Shown: positions 1 through 11,450 of the stretch, piece by piece
Layout: the number at the start of each line of letters is the position of its first letter
Numbering within the stretch: the first letter of the stretch is position 1
NCBI GenBank assembly: GCA_026545765.1
Contig: CM048842.1
Span: forward strand, 29,871,167 to 29,935,166
DNA: 64,000 nt
Source of the DNA: Plantago major
Taxonomy: Eukaryota > Streptophyta > Magnoliopsida > Lamiales > Plantaginaceae
Direction: 5' to 3'
The notes under the pieces: model-generated
Database searches by the model: none
What the model was told of the DNA's origin: nothing
What the model saw: the letters and a program-made list of their open reading frames with translations, nothing else
Position numbers and translations under genes: made by a program

Positions 1-2836
1 CAACTAGCATAACTCCTGGATAATCAAGACAAAAGAAGTGGAGTTTTGCAGCTAGAGACATATGTGAATGCCCTTTCGCCTAAGGGAGAATACTCATTCC
101 ATGAAATAATGAATCCATCCTTTGAAGATGAAGTTAGGAAAGGGCTAAAGAGTATGTTCCAACAGGCAACTCCTTCTGTACAAAAAGAGTTGGCAACAAA
201 TCCAAATGTGCCACTCTTTCACAAGAACCTGACTGAAGACAATGAAGAAGAATAAGAAGAAGAAGTCTCCAGTAAGCCACCAATCATCCAGATTCTAAGT
301 GATGGTGAGGAAGAAGAGGTAGAGGAAGTTGATGAGAATAATCTAGAAGACCTACCTTCCTCTGGTGAGCAGAAAAAGAAGGATGACAATGATGATGGGG
401 ATGATGACACTAATAACAATCCTGGAGCTGGGAATGTTGGAACTTCCAACAAGAGAGCTGAGAACAAGGAAGATTATAACAATGCTCAGAACAAGGAAGA
501 TTACAACAATTCTTCCTCCCACTCCAAGGCCCCTTCAGAGAACAAAAGGGTTTCTGAGTCAACCCATAGGCAAACATCAAATGCTAATGATCAGATAGCT
601 GAAAATGCTAGTACGGAGAGGCATTTTCAAAGCAAAGTTCAGAAAGCTACTGAACTTGCTATAATAAGCCTGACACCTTTGCTAAACAATGAAGAAATGC
701 AAAGGAGAACTCAAGATCAACAAGAGTCTCTTCAGGAAACTGCTGAAGAAGAGACTCAGAAAGCCGCATCACTAGTTATTCTGGAAGATTATGATGCAAG
801 GGCTCAGACAACAACACAGGCAGTGGCAACACCTTTCCACTAAGGCACAGCAAGCTGACCATACAAGACTACTAGAAGCCGTATCTAGACAAGTGGAAGA
901 GGATAGGAAGAGAATTGAGCTTGCTGCAATCAAAGAAGATTATGAAAAGAAGCAGCAATCTCTCAAACAGACCAAGGGAAAGTCAATAGTCATATAGCCA
1001 GAACTTGAAAAGGTTGCTGGACTTGAAGATGAAGTTGGACTTGACTTCCACATTGGGCTATCTTGTGATGATAAAGATGATAGACCAGATAGAAACCCAT
1101 CCCTAAGTTGGTCATCAGGAGGACTAATTGAGCAGCATATGGTTTCTGGCTGGAAGAGGCAAATACTTAATGAAGATGAGCCTAATCCAGAAACCATAGG
1201 AGTTTTAAAAGCATTAGGGACATCCAGATCCCGATACATAGCTGATCTCATCAAAGCCCTCACTGAAGAAAACCAGAGGATTCTGAATGCCGAGAATCCC
1301 TCACTGAAGGACTTCATGGAAGTCATGCTTAGAAGAACAACTAGTCTTGTTCTCACTCAGAAAGATCTTACACCAGTGAGAGATGAAGATGGAAAGAAGG
1401 TGGAAGCAGCTCTCCAGCAAGCACGAGCCGCTCTTAGTGTTGTTAATAGACAAAACAAGATGCTGGAAGAGATCATGCACCCTACAACTGGACTTCTCCA
1501 CAACCTGCAGGTAGATCAACAGAAAATGCAGGAAAGTTTCTCATCTTTGAGCAAACTTGTTGAGAACCTGAATGAGACACTTGCTCACCAACTTCAAGAA
1601 AAGCTAGCTGAAGGTGAGCAACACATGTCTAAGGGGGAAGGACAGAGACAACTTCATCAGGGGGAAGGATCACAACCTAAGAGGAAACCTCCTATGATGA
1701 AAAAGGGATAATTGGTGATTTCTGAACAACTACCACCACCACCACCATCTAGGAAGATCAGATCAAAGAGGAGAGCTGACTCCTCAGCAACTAACCAGCC
1801 CTCTGCAAATACAAGGAACCTTGCTGAAATACAGAGAACATGTAGAGGAGATCTGATTCCTGAAAGATTGGATGAAGATAGTGATGATGATGAAGAGGAG
1901 GAAGAAGAACCTCTCATCAGAACAAAAAAAAGGCAAAGAACCAATTGTGAAACCAATACTGATTCTCAGACACCTATTGCGGCTAAGCCTATCCATGCTC
2001 AGACAACTTCTGGCAGGACAATGACATTAGAGGATGTTGATTCATCAGGAAGTAGAAGGATTTCAAAATCCAGGCAGGCAAGGACACAGAGAAGACTCTC
2101 AGAAAGAGCTGAAACGCTCAAGGCTTTCCAAAAAGCCTCAGAACTCATTCCATGGTGAAAGACAGATAATGATCAGACAATGCAAAAAGTCATCCACCAA
2201 AGGAATGGTTTCTGGGTGCTCAAACTGGAGAATTTACTTGCAAATGCAAACTTCCCTGAGCCCATCCTAGATCAGATGTATGTATTCAGAGGAGAAGAAT
2301 ACAAAGAAAAGAACTCAGGTGCTATGCCTAGAGGAAGTGCTCTTCTCTGGATCAACTTTGAAATCAAAGTCAGAAGAACTGCAACCACTAAAGAACTCAG
2401 AGACATTTGCCCCTTGATCTGACCAGATATTGTTGGAATCCAGAAGAGTACCATTGGTTTTGGAATCACCAAAAGACCAAAGCTTGGTATCCATACTTAT
2501 GAGTATTTCTTCATGGAAAAAGAAGAATATGATGATGACATAGAATATCTCATAAAGGTCTATGAGAGATACAACTTTTCAGACCTGAGATTGGAACACA
2601 TCTAGCTATGGCGAAGGCATATGTATGCTACTCACTTTGATAAAACAAATCCTGAGATGGGATACAACAAGGCTTGCAAAGTGTCTAGGAAAGTGGAAAT
2701 GAAGGTCAGAACCATGCTCCTCAACTACCAAGAAGACATCAGGAAGTATACTGAGTGGTAGCCATGGTTTCTGAAAGAAAAAGAAGAAGAAGATCAAGAC
2801 AAGTATGAAGACCAAGTTTTTGATTTTGTTTGCTGA
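1..2836 (+). pseudogene. Copia-1 accessory (env-position) ORF, 3' part, broken
   Basis: This is the downstream accessory ORF of a Sirevirus-like Copia element, entering from the left edge. It reads in frame 1 to about 840 (stop at 253-255), then in frame 2 from about 791 to the TGA at 2834-2836, with further stops near 997, 1709, 2156, 2420, 2603 and 2759. The protein is very acidic and charged (EEE and DDD runs around 250-420 and 1880-1910), has a coiled-coil-like Gln/Glu/Lys-rich middle (1140-1640) and a basic nuclear-signal-like patch (RKIRSKRR near 1750). The last 130 codons match the minus-strand fragment at 14921-15229 (shared EYFFM/ESFYM then KVRTMLLNY/RVRTILMEY), which ties both to one family. 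I see no signal peptide or membrane segment, so an envelope function is not supported. The role is unknown. Confidence 0.75.
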
Positions 2837-3048
2837 AGTTCTTATGCACTGTAAATTTTCCCCTTTGTGGATGAATGAAATTTGAACTTGTCAGCAAAGA
2901 TCACAACATGTGATTTGATTGATGTTTACTTTTCTGTGCTTTAATTTTAGAATATAAATTTGAAATTGAAGTAAAGGATTGTTTCCTTATCCAAATTTGT
3001 TATGAAGTTGTAAGTAGCCATGTGTTGCTCTATCAAAAAGGGGGAATT
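2837..3048 (+). other. Copia-1 3' untranslated region and polypurine tract
   Basis: This non-coding stretch separates the accessory ORF from the 3' LTR. It ends with the polypurine tract AAAAAGGGGGAA (3035-3046), the plus-strand primer of reverse transcription, immediately before the LTR starting TGTTAGGA. The mirror-image arrangement occurs at 14557-14573 in Copia-2. Confidence 0.8.
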
Positions 3049-4594
3049 TGTTAGGATTTACTTTAGATTTTGATGAGAAACCTCACATGTCTACATAACT
3101 CAGAAAGGTAACTAGTATTCCTAAGTCCTTAGGTTATTAGAGGACATTGTAAAGGAAGAACATTACTTAGTATGATAGAGTAGTTACTTGTATAGGAGTT
3201 AGGTTTCAAATGTAATTTTAATTTTATCTTTCGAAGATTTGAAGACCACTCAGCAAGGAAGACTATTGAAGACTTGAAGGTTCAAATAAACTGCACAAGT
3301 TTATCTTGATTCAGAAAGGCAACAACTCTCAGTAACCGCTCAGAAACCATAATGTTGGGACCATTTTATCAAGGTTTCTGAATGGTCTCTGCAGATGTGA
3401 TAGCATTACAATTTGCAAGAAGGTCTCTGATACTTCTAGCTGTTGGGATGCTATCTGACCATTGTTGTCAAAAATCTAATAATACACTGCATTTAATGCT
3501 CATTCAAAGATCTCTCTGAAAAGCCTGTTAGCTTATCACTAAGAGACAAAGGTCACATGTACTATGATAGTGACATTTAGTCGACTTTGAAAACATCCCA
3601 TCAACGGATTGTATTTCAAACGGCTCCAATGATCACTATAAAAGGATCACATAGCAGTTGTATTGAGCACTTCCAACAACAAGCACTAAAAATCACTCAA
3701 GCTCACAACAGATATACAATCACTAGAAATCTCTTAAGTATCCAAGAACTCTCTCTCAGAAAGCTCTTGTATTCGAAGTTGCGACTCAGATTTCTCCTGA
3801 TTCACTAAGTGCCCACAACTCCAACAAGACATAAGCTTTTATTAGCTATTTGTGAAGAAGTAGAATTCACTGGTATTTATACCAAGTGTTAGTTCTTTCT
3901 TCTGAACAAAGATAAAGTCTTGGAACTTAGAAACACTAAACTTAGTCCTTGAAATATAGGGTTATAGTTGCGTTTCTTTGATTACTAAGATAACTGAAAT
4001 ATTGTTATCAAGGTAATCACAGCCTTGAACAAACCATACATCAAACAACAAACAGGCCTAAAGATATAGGAAGTACTTGTGTTGAGAAAGCCAAGGAATA
4101 ATCTTCGGAGTTAAACAACAAGAGAGTGATTACTTAGCTTGGGAAGTTAAGGAAAGTCTCTTGGGAATCGGAGTACTTATCTTGGGAAGCTAAGGAAAGA
4201 GGATTCAAAGGATCCCGAGTTGGGAATTTAGGACGGAACGGGATTTGGCTAGTGTATGGCTTTTGTAACGAATCTCAGAAACCATACATAGTGAATTCAA
4301 GTCCTACCAAGGGCGAAGTGGATTAGTTGAAGGATTACGCCAACTTCAGATACCACTATAAAAACTGTTTGAACTTTACCTCTCAGCAATGCTTTACATT
4401 ACTTTACTTATCTATTTACTGCAAGCTTTCTGACTGCACTTAACTGTATTTAAGACTTCCGCTCTCTGAACTAGATTAATTATCAACTAGCTCAACTTGC
4501 TAAGAAATTGTGTTAGATAACAAAAAGTTTTTAAAGTCTATTCACCCCCCCCCCCCTTCTATAGATTTTAACCTTGTTGTCTAAGGGACCAACA
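3049..4594 (+). repeat. Copia-1 3' LTR (1546 bp)
   Basis: The LTR begins TGTTAGGATT directly after the polypurine tract and ends GGGACCAACA. The next base resumes the integrase reading of Copia-0, so the right edge is sharp. A C-homopolymer in TTCACCCCCC context lies near its 3' end (about 4546-4557), and the same block appears reversed in the Copia-2 LTRs. A block around 4318-4350 also matches the Copia-2 LTRs in reverse complement, so the two elements are one family. CTCAGAAA/TTTCTGAG octamers recur through it. The 5' LTR lies outside the window. Confidence 0.88.
3637..3644 (+). promoter_or_regulatory. TATA box of Copia-1 LTR
   Basis: TATAAAAG in the context CACTATAAAAGGATC, about 590 bp into the LTR, is a good plant TATA box and the likely core promoter for the genomic transcript. 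A second, weaker TATAAAAA lies near 4355. Confidence 0.55.
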
Positions 4595-4600
4595 AAGATT

Positions 4601-7220
4601 CACTTGGGTAATCTGCTTGAAACACAAGTCAGAAATCAGAACATAAATACCTTCCTTGCAAAATAAGCTAGAAGTAATGAAGAATGACAAGGTTTCTGTC
4701 ATAAGAACTGACCATCGTACTGAATTTGTTAATCAGTACATAAAGGTTTTGTACCTGCAAAGGTATACAATACCAACTTTCCTCAGTGAGGACACCCCCC
4801 AACAAATTGGGATTGTTGAGAGGAAAAACAGAACCCTGAAAGAAGCAGCAAGAACAATGCTTGATGACACTGGAATAAGTCAAATCTATTGGGTTGAAGC
4901 AGTCAACACTGCTTGCTACACTCAGAATAGATGTTTGATAAACAAATTCCATGATAAGTCTCCTTATGAGTTATTGGTTGGAAGAACTCCTAATATCACA
5001 CATCTAAGAGTCTTTGGTTGCAAATGTTTTGTTGTTAACAATGGGAAAGAATACTTAAGAACATTTCAACCAAAGACAAATGAAGGAATATTTCTTGGCT
5101 ACTTTCTGAATAGCAAGGCTTATAGATTATTCAACAAAAGAACACAAAAGATCGAAGAATCCGTTCATGTTGTTTTCTATGAAACCAAGCAAGGAGAGGT
5201 TGTTGAGACTAACCTTCATAAGAGATTTAAAGAGTTAATGATCAAGGATTCTGTGGAAAGTACTCTAGATGGAAACAAACTTGTTGTGACATTATAGGAT
5301 GACTCTGACGATGAAAAGCCAAGAGAAAGGCCTAGTAACAACCAGATGACTCTAAAACATGATGAGGAATTTCCTGCTAAGAATTCAGAAATGAATTCCC
5401 CACTGAATAATCAGCAACCATGTGATGAAGAATTTATTGAAGAAGTTGTTGAACCTCATTCATGTGATCATCATCCTAACTCAGATATCTCAAACACTGA
5501 ACAAGTGTCAGATGAATCCATGAACAATCATCTTGATGATATTGATCCACATAACACCAGGAATGTAAGAAGATGGATAAAAGATCATCCAGCAAAGGAT
5601 GTGATTGGATCAATCAATGATGGAGTAAGAACCAGAAGAAGGATTGCTGAACAAGCAAATTCACTTTATGGTTGCTTCATTTCTGAAATAGAACCCAAAA
5701 CCATTAAGGAAGCTCTTAAAGATGAAAATTGGATCTCAGCTATGCAAGAAGAGCTAGACCAATTTGAAAGAAACAAAGTTTGGAACTTAGTTCCTTACAA
5801 AGAAGGTACCTCAGTGATTGGAACCAAGTGGGTATTCAGAAACAAAGTGAATGAGAATGGTGAAATTACAAGAAAGAAAGCTAGGTTGGTTGCTACAGCA
5901 TTTACTCAAACAGAAAGTCTGGATTTTGACGAGTCATATGATCCAGTTGCAAGATTGGATGCAATCAGACTATTTTTAGCTTTTGTAGCTCACATGGACT
6001 TCAATGTTTACCAAATGGAAGTAAAAAAGTGCATTCCTAAATGGTGAACTAAGTGAAGAGGTCTATGTTGATCAAGCACCCGGTTTTGAAGTTCCCTCAG
6101 AAAGCAGACTTGTCTATCAGCTTCAGAAAGCTCTATATGGATTGAAACAGACTCCAAGAGCTTGGTATGATACTTTATCCAAGTACTTGCTGACTAGTGG
6201 TTTTAAGCAAGGAGAAGTTGACAAAACACTCTACACACTTAACCATGATGGGAAACTACTTTTGGTCCAGATACATGTGGATGATATCATCTTTGGATCA
6301 AAAGACAAGCAACTTTGTGAAGACTTTGCCCAGCTCATGAAAAGTAAATTTGAAATTAGTATGATAGGAGAAATGAATTATTTCCTAGGGTTGCAAGTCA
6401 AACTACTCAAAGATGGAATCTTCATTAGTCAAACAAAGTATGCTAAGGACATGCTCAACAAGTTTGGTGTTAAGCCTTCTGAAAAGAATGCTAAAATACC
6501 CATGGGCATTGGAACTAAAATGAGTTATACTCAAGATGACAAAAGTGTTGAAGAACACAAGTACATAAAGCTCATTGATTCACTATTGTACCTCACAACA
6601 AGTAGGCCAGATATTCAATTTGCAGTTGGAGTATGTGCAAGATTTCAATCAAATCCTATGATGTCACACTACAACATTGCAATGAAGATTCTGAAGTATG
6701 TCAAGGGTACAATAGAAGTTGGATTGTGGTATCGAAAACATAGTGGATTGAATTTGGTGGGTTACTCAGACGTTTTCTTTGCTGGAACATTACTTGATAG
6801 AAAGAGCACTTCACGAACATGTCAATTCCTTGGTTCTAGATTGATATCTTGGTTTAGCAAGAAACAAAATTCAATTGCCACTTCAACCACTAAAGCAGAG
6901 TATATTGCTGCTGGGTGTTGTGCTTCACAAATCTTGTGGATACAACACTCAGAGATTATGAACTCAATGAAGTGAAGAGCCCAATATTTTGTGACAACAG
7001 AAGTGCTATTGCTATTACACAGAATCCCAAGTTTCATTCAAGAAAAAAGGACATTGATGTTAAACATCACTTCATAAGAGATCATGTTGAAAAAGGCAAT
7101 ATAGAAGTTGTCAAGATTGGTACTGAAGACCAGCTTGCTAACATCTTCACAAAGCCTCTTCAAGAAGGTAGATTTCTGTCTCTGAGACATAGTCTTGGAC
7201 TGATGACAATGCCTAACTAA
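4601..7220 (+). pseudogene. pol: Copia-0 pol: integrase, reverse transcriptase, RNase H
   Basis: Polyprotein region that would integrate and copy the element. The integrase core enters at TWVICLKHKSE and includes RTDHRTEF, GIVERKNRTLKE and HLRVFGCKCFV (to about 5200). Reverse transcriptase follows with [42 protein letters not shown] and the catalytic HVDDIIFGS (usually YVDD). RNase H has [31 protein letters not shown] and a C-terminal LANIFTKPL. Breaks are a stop at 5295-5297; an extra A in the six-A run at 6023-6028, which moves the frame from 3 to 1 just before SAFLNGE; and a frameshift near 6943 back to frame 3. Stop TAA is at 7218-7220. The N-terminal gag and protease are not in the window. 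Confidence 0.93.
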
Positions 7221-8079
7221 AGGAACTTTCTGAGACGAGAACTCAAAAAGGTATCCAGGGAACTCTCTGAGACAGGTACTCAGAAAGGTATACTTAGGAA
7301 TTTTTGAGACGGGTACTCAGAAATGCACCTAAAAGGTTTCTGAATAAGAAACAACAAAATACCAACTAGGTCTCTAAGACAGGTAATAAAGACCAAACCT
7401 CACTGAATAGGTGTAAATGCTTTCTGAGAAAGGAAGTTACACACAAATTTCTAAAAAGTTGAGACAACTAAGTGAGGGGGAACATAAATTAATGAAAGTT
7501 GATCTACAATAGTTTTCTGGTAAACTGTAAGTCAACCATATTGAATAATGTTCAGAAATGTTGCTATTTTGGTGATAAGGTTTTAAATCTCCAGATGATG
7601 ACAAAATAGGCACAGAGATGTATGTACTCAAGAGTATCAACAACCTGTTGTTGCTTGAGACAAAAAGGTGAAACGTTTTTCGGAAACGGCAACATTAAAC
7701 GGACACAGTACCATTTGTTTTTCATCATTGTTGAACAAGCAATTCAAGCCGTTGCGTGAAAAGCGTTATTTTATCAATGGTTGAGATTAGAACGTGGGCA
7801 GTTACAAAGAAAGTGGGGCACGTCGCATTTCATGAGAGAGAGAAGGTAGAATTGCAAACACCTGTACAATACATACAAAATGCAATTTGTACGTATTGTT
7901 GCAAGTAATTTTGCACAAATCAAGTGAGACATAAAAAGGATTTTCATCTAAGTCTCAAACACTTTCACAATTCAAGCAAAATATTTTCTTCCATTCCTCT
8001 CTGCAAACACTTACAGTCCATAGTGACGAAACAAACAAAACTCTTCTACCAACCTTTCTCTAAATCCGACTACTATAAA
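7221..8079 (+). other. Copia-0 spacer with TTTCTGAG/CTCAGAAA inverted motifs
   Basis: This non-coding spacer lies between pol and the accessory ORF. From 7225 to about 7440 it repeats units such as CTGAGACAGGTACTCAGAAAG, in which CTTTCTGAG and CTCAGAAAG form imperfect palindromes. An internal polypurine run (GTGAGGGGGAAC, about 7471-7482) follows. From 7700 to 8079 it looks like a leader, with a pyrimidine-rich tail just before the accessory ATG. The equivalent Copia-2 spacer is 38196-39131 on the minus strand. Confidence 0.65.
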
Positions 8080-9064
8080 ATGGCACCAAAAAGAATCACA
8101 AAGGGAACCTAGTCCCAAGCCGCCTCATCTGCCCAAGCACCACCACCTGCTTCGATTGAAACCACCGCCGAATCATGGGTGAAAATGGTGGTTATCACCA
8201 ACGGTAAAGTCACCGGCGATTTCGACTTTACCCAGTGGAACGAAAAAACCTGCACATCACAGATGCACTGGGGAGGAGCTATGGTGGAGGAATACCTAAT
8301 GTGTTCCAGCATCGGCACTCAAGCCGAAACAAAGGAAGTGATGGATTGTTTAAAGGCTGCAGGAATTTTCCACTTCACATCCTTTGTCCCTACTGGGTTA
8401 TCAATAGTGGATGTTATTGAGTTTTACAACAACTTAATTGTTATTGAACCACAAGAGGACGAGGGTGCTGAAAATGCACTCTTGAACACTAATTTTCAAG
8501 GGCATGAAATTCAGCTTTCATGGGAAAGCTTTGCTGAATACTTTGACATCCCTGAGACTGGAGAAGTCTCTGAGGTGGATATTGAAGATGAGGATGAAAG
8601 GAATGGAGTACCGGAGATGTACTCTGAGATAAGAAATAAGGATGCTGGAGTAGGGGCTCCAACCATGTTTGACCAGCCAAACATGAGAAGGAAAATGATT
8701 TCTGAAGGATGGAGCTTGCTGGCGCTCATTCTGGCAAAGGATGGAAATGGCCAGAACTTCAAAGTGAAACCGGATGCTGAAATGGTTTCACCTGTTGCAA
8801 ATATTAAGTTTGGGCTGAAAGTATGTTGGTTGCTGGAGAGACTAGGATTAATGCTCAGAAACCCAGTGGAAGTACATAGAAGTTTCTTGATCAATAAGTA
8901 CTTCTACTCTCTGCACCAAAAGAAGCTCCTTGCTCTGAGCTCTTAGACTGCCGGTTCTTCAGCAACCGGAGTTAGTAAGAAAAGGAAGTTGATCAAAGGA
9001 AAGAAGGATGCTCCAAAGACCAAGAGGGTCAAGAGAACAAAGAAGGCACCCTCTCTGAGTGTCG
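8080..9064 (+). pseudogene. Copia-0 accessory ORF, N-terminal part
   Basis: The ATG at 8080 (MAPKRITKG) is chosen because the Copia-2 copy also starts MAPKRATSK. One frame stays open except for TAG at 8110-8112 and TAG at 8944-8946, then reads on as a Lys-rich tail (KKRKL, KTKRVKRTKK) until the family-B LTR interrupts at 9065. The N-terminal domain has MHWGGAMVEEYL, a helical stretch, DVIEFYNNL (near 8410), GHEIQLS and FAEYFDIPETG. This resembles the plant mobile domain / putative plant transposon protein group, but no search was run. The domain is followed by an acidic linker and a second helical segment (FGLKVCWLLERLGLMLRNPVEV). Function is unknown; no membrane segments are seen. Confidence 0.75.
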
Positions 9065-10285
9065 TGATGAGACGGTAATTTAGAGTCTCATCTTGTCTTT
9101 TTTACCGTCTTTTGGTTAGTCTTTGTTTGCATTTTATAGTGTTTTTATGCGTTGGTGTTTTGGTTTTGTTTTGTAGAAATTTGCACTTTGAAGGAAAAAT
9201 GGCGGAGCAGTTGAGGGTGGAGCTCGCCGCGGCGAAGGATATTCTCACCGCGACGAGAAAATACGAGAGGAAATTCGGGATCCCATGAGAAAGCTCGCCG
9301 TGGTGAAGAATTGGTTCGCCGCGGCGAAATTATGCAAATTAGACTAGAGTTTTGAAGGTTGGAGTTCGCCGCGGTGAAAAAAATGCGAATGATATATATT
9401 CTGCGATAAAGAAAGCTCGTCGCGGGGAGATGCGTCAAGGCAGGCAGAATTGTTTCCTTATTATCTTAGACTTAGGCAATTCTTTTGCCATACTTCTTTT
9501 ACTCGATTTTTACTCATAAAAAGCTCCTAAACCTAGTTTTGAACATTGATTGATTTTGGAGCTTGGTTCTTCTCTTGTAACGAATCATTGACATCGAATT
9601 CTTAGTAAGTTTGATAATTCTCTATTGCTTCCATACAATTGTGCTTGATTGATTTGTCAAATTGTATGCTCTTACTTGCGATTATCATTATGTTTATGCT
9701 TTGCGTATCCATGATTATGAATGCTTTCGTCTTTGCTTCAATTATGAGTAGCTAAATCTCTCCAGAACTCGGTAGTTATGTGATGGTTATGCAGATTCGA
9801 ATCTAGGGTTTATATTCGTTCATAAGGTTCGTCTAGTTTGATATTCTCGTAAAAACCTTCAATCCAGTACGCTAGTTCGAAATCTTCTCAATCGTTTTGG
9901 TTAAGAATCGTCGGTCTAACAAACTTGACGATTTCTCTAGTTTAAAATCTTCGAAAAATAGCTTGGTTAATTGGATTGATTGCTTTTACGTACACCGACC
10001 GTGTGACAATATGAACGATTACCTTAGTATCGAATTAGCATAACCGGATCATTACTACCGTGTTCACTTTCTCTCATTGATCAAATCAGTTTATCTACTT
10101 TTAGTATTAATCTGTGTTTTAGATGTACAAACATCCAACACTTATTTATTACTCACAAACAAACTGTTTACTCTTATTCATTCTAGTAGCCTAATTGATT
10201 CACTAGAAAATGATACCGAGTTAAGCATAGTCTACAACTACAGCTTATTCTCTTATGTTATTTAAAGTATAATTTGAGCTTATAA
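9065..10285 (+). repeat. Athila-like family B LTR
   Basis: The LTR starts TGATGAGACGG, matching the cleanly bounded solo LTR at 40004-41362 (TGATGAGACAA), and ends in a decayed GAGCTTATAA where the solo copy has GAGCTCATCA. A primer-binding site follows at once, so this is a 5' LTR. The 5 bp before it (TGTCG, 9060-9064) should be the target duplication, but the far end of the element is lost. A stem-loop occupies its first 27 bases, and a palindrome array lies at 9223-9429. Confidence 0.8.
9223..9429 (+). promoter_or_regulatory. Family B palindrome array, core TCGCCGCGGCGA
   Basis: Six related 14-bp palindromes lie at 9223-9236, 9244-9257, 9294-9307, 9315-9328, 9365-9378 and 9416-9429. They centre on TTCGCCGCGGCGAA or CTCACCGCGACGAG, with both halves varying around a fixed CCGCGG-like centre. 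The position within the LTR corresponds to the arrays of families A and C. The solo B LTR keeps two (40437-40450 and about 40459-40472). Likely protein-binding sites in the LTR promoter; the binder is unknown. Confidence 0.6.
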
Positions 10286-10289
10286 AATT

Positions 10290-10307
10290 TGGCGCCACTG
10301 CCGGGGA
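10290..10307 (+). other. Primer-binding site, family B (tRNA-Asp type)
   Basis: TGGCGCCACTGCCGGGGA lies a few bases after the LTR. It is close to the complement of the 3' end of plant tRNA-Asp, the primer generally assigned to Athila/Tat Gypsy elements. Families A (TGGCATCGCTGCCGGGGA, TGGCGCTGCTGCCAGGGA), C and D have close variants. Confidence 0.75.
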
Positions 10308-10438
10308 ATTAATCCCTCTGTAGTATTAGGAGTATTTTACGTATTTGTTGTTTGTTTATAGTTTTTATTTGTTTAGCTAGTTTTTGTTTTTTTGTCGGAA
10401 CTACTCGTGGTTTCCTGTCTTTGTGTGTGTAGGAACTT

Positions 10439-11179
10439 ATGACAACCGAGAAGTCATACAAATCCCCAATCATAAAATCAAAAACCTATGGAGAATGGCT
10501 GAAGGAGAAAGCACAGATCCGCCAAATAGAGAGGGAAGTGCTTCGCAGCTTTCTACAGTTTTGTGGAGAAAGATTTGACGAAACATGGTTTCGGTTTGTA
10601 GAGCTGGATGAAGAGTGCATGGATGCTGGGTTGGAGCTTGAGGAATGGATAGGATGTTTCTATTGGGGATTAACCGAGAGTAGTAGAATGATGTTAGATA
10701 AAGCTGCGAGACGACCCATAGATGAGTTTGAACTTGGACAATTCTTTGAGTTTATCAATGTGCAGGTTTGTATTTATAAAGAGATGTTGTGGCATGAGAA
10801 CATCGAGCATGGGAAGACAAACCGCCTTGCTGAGCTGACTTACGAATGTGCCCCTATAGAACAAGAAGAAATACATTCTACTCCGTTACCTGCTTGTGAT
10901 TCGCACGTCTTAGTTCCATCACACACATTGGACTGCCCAAGGAGTTTCGACCCAATTTCTCATTTTTATTTTCCCTCTGATTCCCACAGTTATTTTTTAA
11001 TTTTTGAATTTTCTGATTCGTTCAATTTTAGTTTGCATGGAATCATGGAATTGTTAGAAAACATGAGGAGAGCAGAGGAGCTAAGGATGGCTCCCAAAAT
11101 ACTGTGTATACCGGGAAGGATGCAAGGGATTCATTCCCGTTTGATAATGGATAGCAGCATTCCCAAAAAGTCGAGCTAA
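10439..11179 (+). CDS. gag: Shortened gag of family B element
   Basis: An open frame of 246 codons begins about 130 bp after the primer-binding site. Residues 30-100 (FLQFCGERFDETWFRFVELD, EEWIGCFYWGLTESSRMMLD) match the C-terminal half of Athila-type capsid proteins, in which a RF..L stretch precedes a F..GL..SR segment. The N-terminal half of the capsid domain and any zinc knuckle are missing. The tail (HFYFPSDSHSYFLIFEF) resembles the tail of the family-A gag at 21760-21850. Reading ends at the hinge motif, with no protease, reverse transcriptase or integrase. It probably cannot assemble particles alone. Start chosen as the first ATG of the frame; an upstream splice into it cannot be excluded. 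Confidence 0.65.
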   Translation: MTTEKSYKSPIIKSKTYGEWLKEKAQIRQIEREVLRSFLQFCGERFDETWFRFVELDEECMDAGLELEEWIGCFYWGLTESSRMMLDKAARRPIDEFELGQFFEFINVQVCIYKEMLWHENIEHGKTNRLAELTYECAPIEQEEIHSTPLPACDSHVLVPSHTLDCPRSFDPISHFYFPSDSHSYFLIFEFSDSFNFSLHGIMELLENMRRAEELRMAPKILCIPGRMQGIHSRLIMDSSIPKKSS

Positions 11180-11450
11180 CGACTATAATAAAAGGCGCTT
11201 CCCGGGAGGCAACCCGAGGGTAAGTTTTCTTTTATTTTTTCTATTTTATTTTTTAGGTAGGAATAAAGGGCGTCTCTTTTACCTTCTCTTGTCTTACACC
11301 TATTACATGACTGCAATCTGTTCTTCCTCCACTTTGTTCTTTCATTAAAATGCTATACATAATAGATCAAAAGCATCCTATAACAACCTAAAATCATAAA
11401 CAGTTGAGAACAACCTACAACCTAAAATCCTATAACAACCTACAATTTCT
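11180..11450 (+). other. Athila post-gag hinge and truncated end of element B
   Basis: The hinge GCTAACGACTATAATAAAAG then GGCGCTTCCCGGGAGGCAAC (11176-11220) is a conserved Athila segment that normally follows pol. Here it follows gag directly, so pol is deleted. Family-B sequence fades near 11280 with no 3' LTR, and the tail of the Ulp1-like gene begins beyond. I could not find the exact junction. Confidence 0.6.

Larger units (their letters stand above)
4595..9064 (+). mobile_element. Copia-0: older Sirevirus-like Copia, 3' two-thirds
   Basis: This is the remaining right part of the Copia that received Copia-1. It holds integrase, reverse transcriptase, RNase H, a repeat-rich spacer and the start of the accessory ORF, and is cut at 9064/9065 by the family-B LTR. 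The expected target duplication of Copia-1 is AAGAT at 4595-4599; its partner would lie left of the window. Gene order IN-RT-RH-spacer-accessory ORF is the arrangement known for Sireviruses among Ty1/Copia elements. Confidence 0.82.

Noticed and set aside
1-2836. Possible retroviral envelope protein, because of its position downstream of pol
   Set aside because: No signal peptide, transmembrane helix or cleavage site is visible. The protein is acidic, coiled-coil-like and nuclear-signal-bearing, so I call it an accessory ORF only.
3587-3808. Small open frame after the LTR TATA box
   Set aside because: It starts before the TATA box, lies within the LTR and is not shared with the Copia-2 LTRs.
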